Shown: piece by piece, positions 35,216 through 43,650 of the stretch
Layout: each line of letters begins with the position of its first letter
Position numbering within the stretch: the first letter of the stretch is position 1
Source: Candidatus Angelobacter sp. Gp1-AA117
GTDB lineage: Bacteria; Acidobacteriota; Terriglobia; Terriglobales; Acidobacteriaceae
NCBI GenBank assembly: GCA_003223515.1
Contig: QHVI01000029.1
Coordinates: 1 to 64,000 of the forward strand
Direction: 5' to 3'
DNA: 64,000 bases
The notes under the pieces: model-generated
The model's input: only the letters and a program-made list of their open reading frames with translations
Databases searched by the model: none
What the model was told of the DNA's origin: nothing
Program-made: the position numbers and the translations under genes

Positions 35216-36080
35216 CTATTTATTCTGAATATCAACCGATGGATCTGCGGCTTTGGAATATTTTTTATATGCTTGCTCCATCTTGATGTCGTATTTATTC
35301 TTCGCATATTCAGCACCGTTGTAGCCTGCAGCAAAAGCTGCCCAATCTTTATTTTTCAAAGCTGAAATCAAGTTCCGATCCTTGCAATAAGCTGCAAAAG
35401 CGCGCAAATGCTCACCCTCAGACTTAAACATTGCTTTAACAAAATCGGAGACACTAGCTGAACCGCTATGATTAAATCCCATCACTTTGAAATATTCCCC
35501 AAGAGGCTGCTTGCCAAGCTGCTTCGTAATCCAACATCATCGCTTGATACATACGATTCCATTGGTCTAAACCATAATATGTGCTGGTCCATTTAAGGTA
35601 GGACAACTGCGGATATTTCAAATCGAATTGCCCGTGAGTGTATTTGTGAAATTTATGACCTTCAAACAAGATTATTGGACGTCCCTTGCTATCGAAACCC
35701 CTTTTGCGGGGACCCGCCTCAACTTCCGCCACAGCCTGGATGGCCGCCACTTCAATATCAAGATCTTTTGCCACCTTCTGAAAATCCGCATACGCAATCT
35801 GAGGTGCTGTTGGATTAGGGGCAGGAAGGAGCAGAGCAGCATTAAGAGCCATTTCCACCGTCGGCGGCAGTGGAAACAATGAAGGAAACCAAGGATGCAT
35901 CGCCTGCTCAATTATGAAAAGAGGCGTTGGACGAATGCCATTGCCGCTAGAACTGGCTATTGTACTCGGATGATTAGATCTGACCAACTGCGAACGACGC
36001 TTGGCTGGGCTTTCACTATGATGCGAGACTGAACGATGCCTATAGTGATTTAGTGGTCCCGCCATTTTGGATGTTGCCAT
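35216..36080 (-). pseudogene. Frameshifted muramidase effector (DUF3380)
   Basis: The gene starts at 36080 and has a basic N-terminal linker (about 1-95), then the N-acetylmuramidase domain: AIQAVAEVEAGPRKRGF, GRPIILFEGHKFHKYTHG, and ASWGIFQ. One extra A in the TTT run at 35486-35488 (plus strand) shifts the frame; removing it restores FQVMGFNHS, and the second frame continues to 35216 with the expected KNKDWAAFAAGYNGAEYAKN. The product would cleave peptidoglycan. The shift could be real, programmed or a sequencing error; it lies between a likely immunity gene and PAAR. Confidence 0.85.
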
Positions 36081-36113
36081 GAGATTTTTCTTCCAAAATT
36101 AAGATATTCAATG

Positions 36114-36686
36114 TCACTTGAGTTGCGGAAGAGTTCGCAATTTCTGCCGCACTGCAGACGCCGTCCTCAGACCCGCAAGTTTTTCCCAAAGCTTATCTCG
36201 CAGTTGAAAATCCTTGCCAGTCCAGTAATATACATACGAGGCATGACCAGAATCCTGAGGGCGGCCATTGCGATGATATTCATAAAGAACAACTAAATCG
36301 CGCCCTGCCTGATTGGCAAGTTGAGCGCCAAAAACAGCCTTTATCTCAATTGAGAAACTGTCTGGCGCCTCAAACATGGGCGGCAGCACATATTTCGTGT
36401 ACGAATGAGCATTCGACGTATCCGGCACGAGTACCCACCCAGTGAAATTCTCATTTGTGTTATCTGTCAGACGAAACAGCACAACGATGTTGTTCGATAC
36501 GGGGCCAATCTTTACCTGGAGCGGGGGATGAGCAAATTCCATCCCTGCCGGTAGTATTCTCTGGCAGAAATCCGTGAGAGGTTCACCATCCTTGCGAATA
36601 AGCGATTCCTGGGCTGAAACGCTCAAGCAAAGCAACACAACGGTCACGATTGTGAGTAGCCAGCTTATTCGTATCTGAGTTCTCAT
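36114..36686 (-). CDS. Secreted protein, likely muramidase immunity
   Basis: A 190-residue protein with a classical signal peptide (SWLLTIVTVVLLCLSVSAQE) and no further membrane segment, so it is periplasmic. The mature domain is beta-rich with conserved aromatic residues (WVLVPDTSNAHSYTKYV, LVVLYEYHRNGRPQ). No family is recognised. It is 33 bp upstream of the muramidase gene on the same strand. Periplasmic location next to a peptidoglycan-cutting effector suits an immunity protein, an inference from position. Confidence 0.65.
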   Translation of the reverse strand: MRTQIRISWLLTIVTVVLLCLSVSAQESLIRKDGEPLTDFCQRILPAGMEFAHPPLQVKIGPVSNNIVVLFRLTDNTNENFTGWVLVPDTSNAHSYTKYVLPPMFEAPDSFSIEIKAVFGAQLANQAGRDLVVLYEYHRNGRPQDSGHASYVYYWTGKDFQLRDKLWEKLAGLRTASAVRQKLRTLPQLK

Positions 36687-36790
36687 TGTCTCTTTATTTA
36701 ACCTTCACTTTGGTGCCCATCATCCGATCTCAGTTTTTTTGTTATAACTGCAACCCAGCTACAATTAGAGCAAGTAATGACATTTTGTTG

Positions 36791-37189
36791 TCATAATTCA
36801 TCCCACCAAGTAATTATTCGTCCATCTAGCTCAAAAAGGCCACCGGGGAGTTCGAGTGTTCCGTCGGGCCGTAAGGTCGCAAGGTGCCGATGCGTTTTAA
36901 AATAATCTCGAGCTACTTGGGTCATGTTAGAAATACTCCCGAGTTTTGCCCCATGTTTGTGGAAGTGATAAGAAACGTTGCAAATCAGATCATCAAATTC
37001 ACCAGCAGGCGTGACAACCTTTGTAAAAGTTCTCGAAGACCAGTTCTGGCGAACCCAAGGCGTAACCGCAGCAGCCATGGACGTAAGCTGAAGCAGGCTT
37101 TTACCACGAGCGATTTCATCTCGATACCGCTGAAAAGCAAAATTGTCCTTGGGAGACTCGCCTCGGTAAGGTAGATGTTCTACACACAT
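36791..37189 (-). CDS. Possible orphan C-terminal toxin domain (BECR-like)
   Basis: The ATG at 37189 is preceded by GGAGG, giving 132 residues (an upstream TTG would give 138). The C-terminal half has NVSYHFHKHGAKLGSISNMT, QVARDYF and DGRIITWWDE; the His-rich HFHKHG (75-80) followed by a helix and DG-[RK]-I-x-T-W/Y recalls BECR-fold RNase toxin domains of polymorphic and CDI/Rhs toxins. The first 65 residues lack the usual long delivery region, so it is either a stand-alone cargo or a displaced toxin end. No immunity gene is obvious next to it. Similarity is from motif memory only. Confidence 0.5.
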   Translation of the reverse strand: MCVEHLPYRGESPKDNFAFQRYRDEIARGKSLLQLTSMAAAVTPWVRQNWSSRTFTKVVTPAGEFDDLICNVSYHFHKHGAKLGSISNMTQVARDYFKTHRHLATLRPDGTLELPGGLFELDGRIITWWDEL

Positions 37190-37245
37190 ACAGTCCTCCA
37201 ACCTCAACTCTCTGCAATCAACCCATCTGTGAGATCGCAGCAGGG

Positions 37246-37485
37246 GTTATTGACGCGTACAATAATAATGTCCTAATTGCTGAAGAAGTATGCCGCCCAC
37301 TTCGCGGGTTATTTCATTTTCGCTTCTGCTACCCACGGCTTGCGCCGTGGGCTACAAGAATCAAGCCAGCTTCGCTGGCTTGGAGCCTCTCTACTTCAGC
37401 GGTTCAGCCCCACAGGACCTTTATTTATGCATCATTCAGTAAAGCTCCAATAATCCAATCTTTTCGGCACAATCAGATCCTTCAC
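37246..37485. repeat. Interspersed hairpin repeat, copy B
   Basis: About 240 bp similar over most of its length to copy A (GCCCACTTCGCGGGTT, CCCACGGCTTGCGCCGTGGG, GCCAGCTTCGCTGGC, and a GCGCCTAACGGCGC hairpin near 37517). It separates vgrG from the putative toxin gene. No gene is seen in 37190-37531. Confidence 0.85.
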
Positions 37486-37531
37486 TTCAGCGTCAGGAGT
37501 GGGGCCAACTTCTTACGCGCCTAACGGCGCT

Positions 37532-39601
37532 TTACTTCAGTTTGCCTCCTTTGCTGCCATCGTCGGCTACTTCGGGATCTTTGGGGGAAGATGGAGAATC
37601 GGGGGAGGCGGCGGTGCCGGAGCCTGCGGAGCCTCCGCTGTTGATCTTGACCATCATTCCCTGAATGGTCACGCCTGAGGGACCGATGTCCACGAAGCCT
37701 CCCGGACCTTTGATTGAAACCTGCATGCCACCCTCAATGATGATTTTCGATCCTGACTTAAGATGGACCTCGTCGCCGGCCTGAAGGGTGTAGACGCTGC
37801 CGATGGTCTGGTGCTGAGCGCCGCCGACTTTCAGTGACAACTTGCCGCCGATTTTTTCCTTGTGGTCGCCTGCGACTTCACGAGAAGCCTTGCCGCCGAT
37901 CTTCTCAATGTGCTCGGCTTTGATGTGTTCGTGCTTGTTGCCTTCGATAAGCTGATGCTGTGAGGCCTTCACGACCAAGTGCTGATTGTTGCCGACCCAC
38001 TCGCGGTGATCGTGCTCGACGCGGTGATCCATGTCATGCTCGGCATTGAGAAAGATCTGTTCATGGCCTTTTTTGTCTTCAAAACGCAGTTCGTTAAAAT
38101 TTTTGCTGCCGCCCTGTTTCGAACTGCGGGAGATGATGCCGCTGCGGGTGTAGTTGTCGGGAAGCTTGTAGGGTGGCATGTTGGCGGCGTTGTAGACGGA
38201 GCCGGTGATGATAGGACGGTCGGGATCGCCTTCAAGGAACTCGACCACGACTTCCTGTCCAACGCGCGGCCAGAAATGCGCTCCCCAGGATGCACCGGCC
38301 CAGGGCTGGGCGACACGTATCCAGCAGGCGCTGGTTTCGTTGTTCTTGCCCTTGCGTTCCCAGTGAAACTGGACGCGCACGCGGCCAAACTTATCAAGCC
38401 AGCTTTCCTCGCCCGATTTCACGGAAACCGTCGCGGTCTGGGGGCCGGCAATGACGGGCTTAGGAGTGGTCCTGCGGGGACGGATGTGGTTTTTCGCCGG
38501 GGTACACGTCAAGGTGTTCTGATATAACGTGCCCTCCACGGGCTGGCCAGAGATGTAGTCAGGATTTTGAGTGGCGGAATAGTTCATGGAGGCGATGATG
38601 TATTCGCCATCGGCATTGAAGTGTTTGGTCAACGAGAACTTGTGACCGCTCAGAAGATTTCTGCGACTGGAGGAGGCGGTAAAGACGTGGCCGGGCAGTA
38701 CCTCTTCATCCAGGCGAAGCTTAACGAGCTTTTCTCCTTCTTTTTGAACATGGCCAAGGCGTTGGTCCGGGTTCTTAAACCGCTGGGAATATTCTCCGGG
38801 ATAGTCATAGAACTCCAGCGGAGTGGCGCCGGTATCGTGCGTCTGCTCGCTGACTTCAAGCGTCTTGCCGGGCAACTGAAAGTTGTGGTCGCGGTAGGTG
38901 TATTTGCCGGAGCGGAGCTCGAGGCCCTCCTGCCAGTTGGAGATGATGCCTTCACGGTCGCCGAAGCCGCCTTCGTAGTAGAGAATCTGGTGGCCGCCGG
39001 GACAGGGGGTGATGGCGGCATTGGAGTCGGCGAAGACCAGGGTGTGCTTGTCGGCAGTATGTTCGAAGAAGTAGAAGATGCCTTCTTCCTCCATCAGGCG
39101 CGAGACAAAGTTGAAGTCGGTTTCGCGGTACTGGACGCAGTAATCGAGAGGGACGTGCTCGGCGGTGGTGGCGTCGCGGTAGGAAACGTCAGGAAAGGAT
39201 TTCTTCAGCTCGTCGAAGACAGCCTTAATGATGTCCACGATGCTCTTGTCCTGAAAGATGCGCGACTCGCTTTTCAGCGTGAGCAGCCAAAGCCAGGGGA
39301 CGACTTCAGCGCGGTAATGGTAAAAGCGTCCATCACGGGGCAGGCTAGAGATGCGGCTGACGATGCCGTGGAAGTGACGCTTGCCCTGGTCATGCAACAT
39401 GTTGACGGAGACAGCCTTGCCAAGAAGATCCTTTATTTTCGGTGGGCCGGTGGTGGCGTCGGCGAGCAATTCGAGCTTGAGCTGGAAGGGACGGGAAATG
39501 GCTTCAGCCCCGGAGAGGCCGTTGATCACCACGGCGTTTTTCCCCAGAGGTGTCTTCAGCTCGAGAAGTCTCAGGTCCTGCGATATTGCGGTTGCAGCCA
39601 T
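37532..39601 (-). CDS. vgrG: VgrG/TssI spike protein
   Basis: The ATG at 39601 begins MAATAISQDLRLLELKTPLG and gives 689 residues, the usual VgrG size. The N-terminal gp27-like domain (about 1-380) contains GQPVEGTLYQ at its end, the gp5 OB fold (about 390-480) has the SWLDKFGRVRVQFHW motif and FLEGDPDRPIITGSVYNA, and the C-terminus is a gp5 needle of repeated beta-helix elements. No extra effector domain is fused. It is the T6SS spike and carries PAAR at its tip. It lies between clpV and the effector section. Confidence 0.95.
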   Translation of the reverse strand: MAATAISQDLRLLELKTPLGKNAVVINGLSGAEAISRPFQLKLELLADATTGPPKIKDLLGKAVSVNMLHDQGKRHFHGIVSRISSLPRDGRFYHYRAEVVPWLWLLTLKSESRIFQDKSIVDIIKAVFDELKKSFPDVSYRDATTAEHVPLDYCVQYRETDFNFVSRLMEEEGIFYFFEHTADKHTLVFADSNAAITPCPGGHQILYYEGGFGDREGIISNWQEGLELRSGKYTYRDHNFQLPGKTLEVSEQTHDTGATPLEFYDYPGEYSQRFKNPDQRLGHVQKEGEKLVKLRLDEEVLPGHVFTASSSRRNLLSGHKFSLTKHFNADGEYIIASMNYSATQNPDYISGQPVEGTLYQNTLTCTPAKNHIRPRRTTPKPVIAGPQTATVSVKSGEESWLDKFGRVRVQFHWERKGKNNETSACWIRVAQPWAGASWGAHFWPRVGQEVVVEFLEGDPDRPIITGSVYNAANMPPYKLPDNYTRSGIISRSSKQGGSKNFNELRFEDKKGHEQIFLNAEHDMDHRVEHDHREWVGNNQHLVVKASQHQLIEGNKHEHIKAEHIEKIGGKASREVAGDHKEKIGGKLSLKVGGAQHQTIGSVYTLQAGDEVHLKSGSKIIIEGGMQVSIKGPGGFVDIGPSGVTIQGMMVKINSGGSAGSGTAASPDSPSSPKDPEVADDGSKGGKLK

Positions 39602-39617
39602 ATTTCTTTTACCTGTG

Positions 39618-39875
39618 CTCGTTCGCTTCGAGCAGGGATATGCCGCCACGCTTCGCGGGCTTTGTCATTCTGCTCGTGGTTACCCACAGCTCGCGCTGTG
39701 GGCTGGAAGAATATCGCCAGCTTCGCTGGCTCAAATGTCCTGCAAATTTGTGTTTCAACAACGTGTGGCGCCTACGGCGCTCCGTTTGCGTTTGGTCTGC
39801 ATGTTCCCCGCCCTTACGGGCGGGGCTAACCTGTTTTGCGCCTAGCGGCGCTCTTCGCAACGCACGAGAGCCTGA
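39618..39875. repeat. Interspersed hairpin repeat, copy C
   Basis: The third copy lies between clpV and vgrG: GCCACGCTTCGCGGGC, CCCACAGCTCGCGCTGTGGG, GCCAGCTTCGCTGGC, plus CCCCGCCCTTACGGGCGGGG and GCGCCTAGCGGCGC hairpins. All three copies lie at gene boundaries of the effector section and may act as mRNA processing sites or terminators. Confidence 0.85.
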
Positions 39876-39883
39876 CCTTTGAC

Positions 39884-42589
39884 TCAACATGATCCACGCT
39901 CCCAGGCGTAAGAGAATTTGCCTTGTGGATCAATGGAGATCTGAACGCGGGTTAACTGCCGGCCTTCGGCTATGCGGCCGAGGATTTCACGGGAGATCTC
40001 GGGCAGCAACGTGTTGGTCAGGATGTTGTCAATGTTGCGGGCGCCGCTCTCTACTTCGGTGCAGCGCGCGGCTATGGAAGAAACGAGATCATCGCCATAC
40101 TCGAACTGCATCTTATGGTTTTCGAGAAGACGTTTCTTCACTTTGTTGAGCTTGAGGATGACGATGCGCTTCAAGGCTTCATCCTTCACGGGTAGATAAG
40201 GAATGATGAGGAGGCGGCCTAGAAACGCCGGCTTGAATATCTTGTTCAACTCGGACTTGAGCGCCTGCACCAGGCCTTCAGGGCTGGGCATGGTTTCAGG
40301 GTCGGCGCACAGCTTCATCAGAGAGTCCGTGCAGGCATTGGTGGTGAGCAGGATGATGGAGTTTTTGAAATCGATTTCCCGGCCTTCGCCATCTTCCATC
40401 AGGCCTTTATCGAACACCTGATAAAAAAGCTCGAGGACGTCGGGATGGGCCTTTTCCACTTCGTCGAGCAGCACCACGGAGTAGGGCCGGCGGCGCACAG
40501 CTTCCGTGAGCACGCCACCTTCGCCATAGCCAACGTATCCGGGAGGAGAGCCTTTCAAGGTAGAGACGGTGTGGGCCTCCTGGAATTCAGACATATTGAT
40601 GGTGATGAGGTTGCGCTCACCGCCATAGAGCAGATCAGAGAGAGCAAGCGCGGTCTCGGTTTTGCCTACACCGCTGGGACCTACGAAAAGAAAGACGCCG
40701 ACCGGCTTGCCGGGATCGTCGAGGCTGGCGCGGCTGGTGATGATGCGCTGGGCGATGCCTTTGAGAGCGTGATCCTGGCCGATGATGCGCCTACCCAGTT
40801 GCTGATCGAGATCGAGCACGGAGGCAATTTCATCGCGCACCATCTTGCCTACGGGAATTCCTGTCCATGCGGAAATCACTTCGCTGACCGTTTCGGTATC
40901 CACGCAGACGCGCATCAGCGGGTCTTCACCCTGAAGTTCCCGGAGTTCCGCTTCGAGAGCAGCAAGGATGTCAGTGCTTACCTGCGGTGCAACAGCGGTC
41001 TGTACGGCAGTTCCACCATTGTGGTCGCCGTTATTCGAGATAGTTGCGGGTTGAGGTGCAGACGTGGTTCCGGTCTCGAGCTGACGGCGGATATCACGAA
41101 TCTGCTGGACCAGATCACGCTCTTTTTCCCAGCGGGCCTGGAGATGTTCGAGCTGGGACGAGACAGAAGATTTCTGTTCCGCGATGAGGGAGAGGCGTTC
41201 GCGGTGATCTGCTCCGGTTGCAGTCTCGCGCTCGAGGACACGTTGCTGCACGGCGAGATCATCAATGCGGCGCAGGGCATCTTCGATGGCGGGCGGAGTG
41301 GCGTTTTGTCCCAGGGCAAGCCGGGCACACGCCGTATCAAGAACGCTGACGGCTTTATCAGGAAGCTGCCGGCCAGCAAGGTAGCGGTGGGAGAGCTTGA
41401 CGGTGGCGTGCACAGCTTCATCAAGGATGCGCAGATCATGATGGCTTTCGAGAGAGGAAACGATGCCGCGGAGCATGGTGGCGCACTGCTCTTCGGAAGG
41501 CTCCTCGACTTTTACAACCTGGAAGCGCCGGGCAAGAGCAGCATCTTTCTCGAAATATTTTTTGTATTCCGACCAGGTGGTGGCGGCGATGGTGCGGAGT
41601 TCTCCACGAGCGAGGGCAGGCTTCAGCAGATTGGCGGCGTCGTTTTGTCCCGCCTGTCCACCGGCCCCGATCATAGTGTGGGCCTCATCAATAAAGAGAA
41701 TGATGGGAGTGGGAGAGGACTTGACCTCCTGAATCAAACCTTTCAGGCGGTTCTCGAACTCGCCTTTGACGCCCGCACCTGCCTGCAACAAGGCCAGATC
41801 AAGCGCGTGGACGCTCACGTTGCGCAGAGGCGGAGGAACATCGCCAGCGGCAACACGCGCAGCGAAACCTTCGACCACCGCTGTTTTGCCGACGCCTGCT
41901 TCACCGGTAAGGATGGGATTGTTCTGGCGGCGGCGCATCAGGATGTCAACGATCTGGCGAATTTCCTGATCGCGCCCGAGCACCGGATCGATCTTTCCCT
42001 TACGGGCATTCTCAGTGAGATTGGTGGTGTACTGGTCCAGGAAAGGAGTCTTGCCGGAAGCCTGCTGCGCTTCCGGAGAGGCTTCTCCGCGTTCGGATGC
42101 TAATGGCGCCGAGGTTTCAGAGGACATCTGCGTAAGGGTAAAGAAATCTTTGCGCAGGATCTCAAGAGAGATGAATTCCCATTCCTTAGTGATATCGCGC
42201 ATCAAACGCGCCAATTCATCTACAGAGAGCAGCGAGAGAAGCACAAAGCCGGAACGAATTTCACCCGCACTATAATTCAATGAGCCAATGATCCAGGCTT
42301 CAGTGAGCGCGCGCATGAGCGCAGGGCTGATAGCAGGCGTGCGGGCGTTGCCGGTCTTGATCTGGTCGAGGCTGCGGTTCAATGCGGCAGTGATCCGCGA
42401 TTTGTCAGCCCCGAAATGCTTCAGAAGAATTGAGACATCATTGCCGGCGGTATCGAGCAGTTTGAGCAGGAGGTGCTCGACCTCGATATCGTAATGGGTG
42501 CGGGAGAGGCACAGCCCGGCAGCGGCTTCGAGCGCCGTACGGGTCGTGTTATTCAGCTTTCCCACCAGAGACTTGAGATTGATATTCAT
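39884..42589 (-). CDS. clpV: ClpV/TssH sheath-disassembly ATPase
   Basis: A 901-residue class I AAA+ protein. It has an N-terminal Clp-N domain (about 1-150), NBD1 with Walker A GEAGVGKTAVVEG and Walker B ILFIDEAHTM, a coiled-coil region (about 440-560), and NBD2 with Walker A GPSGVGKTETAL and Walker B VVLLDEVEKAH. It recycles contracted TssB/C sheaths. Only 20 bp separate it from tssG, so they are co-transcribed. Confidence 0.97.
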   Translation of the reverse strand: MNINLKSLVGKLNNTTRTALEAAAGLCLSRTHYDIEVEHLLLKLLDTAGNDVSILLKHFGADKSRITAALNRSLDQIKTGNARTPAISPALMRALTEAWIIGSLNYSAGEIRSGFVLLSLLSVDELARLMRDITKEWEFISLEILRKDFFTLTQMSSETSAPLASERGEASPEAQQASGKTPFLDQYTTNLTENARKGKIDPVLGRDQEIRQIVDILMRRRQNNPILTGEAGVGKTAVVEGFAARVAAGDVPPPLRNVSVHALDLALLQAGAGVKGEFENRLKGLIQEVKSSPTPIILFIDEAHTMIGAGGQAGQNDAANLLKPALARGELRTIAATTWSEYKKYFEKDAALARRFQVVKVEEPSEEQCATMLRGIVSSLESHHDLRILDEAVHATVKLSHRYLAGRQLPDKAVSVLDTACARLALGQNATPPAIEDALRRIDDLAVQQRVLERETATGADHRERLSLIAEQKSSVSSQLEHLQARWEKERDLVQQIRDIRRQLETGTTSAPQPATISNNGDHNGGTAVQTAVAPQVSTDILAALEAELRELQGEDPLMRVCVDTETVSEVISAWTGIPVGKMVRDEIASVLDLDQQLGRRIIGQDHALKGIAQRIITSRASLDDPGKPVGVFLFVGPSGVGKTETALALSDLLYGGERNLITINMSEFQEAHTVSTLKGSPPGYVGYGEGGVLTEAVRRRPYSVVLLDEVEKAHPDVLELFYQVFDKGLMEDGEGREIDFKNSIILLTTNACTDSLMKLCADPETMPSPEGLVQALKSELNKIFKPAFLGRLLIIPYLPVKDEALKRIVILKLNKVKKRLLENHKMQFEYGDDLVSSIAARCTEVESGARNIDNILTNTLLPEISREILGRIAEGRQLTRVQISIDPQGKFSYAWERGSC

Positions 42590-42609
42590 AAAAAAGCCTT
42601 TTTGAACGC

Positions 42610-43650
42610 TTACATCTGCAACACTGTTTCTCCGGGATCACGATTCATGTCCATGTTTTTGATCCAGGAGGTCCAACCCAGCATGGGAGCGCATTCCTCC
42701 TCATCTTCCAAGGTGAAAGCCGGGGTTTCGTCACGGCTTAGAATGAGCTGGACTTCGAAATCCTTCTGATCATTGGAATAGAACCTGAGCCATGCTTTGA
42801 GGGCCGAGTATCCTTTGGCGCGCGGCAATGGAAGAAAATCAATGTATATTCGCCGGGGCAACGGGCCGAGTTTGATCCTCACGGTGGATTGCTGGTCCCA
42901 TACCTCATCACCGGCAATGGCGCCATAGCCCAACTGCACATGAAAGGATTCAGCATCATCAAACCTGGTCTGGTCCTGCAATGAAAGCCGCACCCAGCGG
43001 CCCACAAACTGCTCGATTTCGACGGGCACTTCAAAATAATCTTCCAGAATCTGGCGCAAGGCCTGGGCAGAGCGCGGGCGCAATCCCAGCAGTCCGGCGT
43101 AATAAGCGAAGGACTGGTCTTCAATTACCTGGCGTTCGAGAAGCCCCTTCGTTTCCAGACCCACGAGGCTCAAGAGCAAAGGAGTCAATTGATCGGTGTC
43201 TTTTCTTTCATAGCTGACGAAGAAGTGATATTTCTCCCAGGCGCGGTAGAAAAGAGAGATCAGGCGATGGTTGAAGATGTCGAGGAAATCGCGAAAACCA
43301 TTGTTCTTTTTCTGAGCGCGTTCGATGATCAACTCAGTGTAGGGGACCGGGAGCGCCCCGTTTAACCCGACCAGCCCCATGAAATTGACCATCATCTGTA
43401 CCCGGGGTGGGGAGTCCTGCCACTCCAGTGACTGCACTTCACTGGCAGGAAAAGCCAGAGAGGCATTGGAGACAAAGCGTACGGTCTCAGAGGCGGGTGG
43501 GACGAAGTGTCCGACCGGCTTTGCCTGAGGCACGAGACGACGCAAAAGGCGGACTGCCTCGAAGAAGCGCACCGTGGAAGGGTGAGATTGCAGCAGATCG
43601 AGCAGTTTGCTTTCTACATCAGGACTGAGTTGCCTGCACGGGGCGGCCAT
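42610..43650 (-). CDS. tssG: T6SS baseplate protein TssG
   Basis: A 346-residue TssG/ImpH. It shows the conserved VRFFEAVRLLRRLVP start, NFMGLVGLNGALPVPYTEL, and the helical YEVPVEIEQFVGRWVRL-type stretches. It overlaps tssF by 37 nt and forms the baseplate wedge with TssE, TssF and TssK. Confidence 0.95.
   Translation of the reverse strand: MAAPCRQLSPDVESKLLDLLQSHPSTVRFFEAVRLLRRLVPQAKPVGHFVPPASETVRFVSNASLAFPASEVQSLEWQDSPPRVQMMVNFMGLVGLNGALPVPYTELIIERAQKKNNGFRDFLDIFNHRLISLFYRAWEKYHFFVSYERKDTDQLTPLLLSLVGLETKGLLERQVIEDQSFAYYAGLLGLRPRSAQALRQILEDYFEVPVEIEQFVGRWVRLSLQDQTRFDDAESFHVQLGYGAIAGDEVWDQQSTVRIKLGPLPRRIYIDFLPLPRAKGYSALKAWLRFYSNDQKDFEVQLILSRDETPAFTLEDEEECAPMLGWTSWIKNMDMNRDPGETVLQM

Noticed and set aside
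38567-39829. Long plus-strand frame opposite vgrG
   Set aside because: Antisense shadow of vgrG without ribosome site or domain.
40445-42103. Long plus-strand frame opposite clpV
   Set aside because: It is the antisense shadow of a strongly conserved clpV; high GC third positions keep the opposite frame open.
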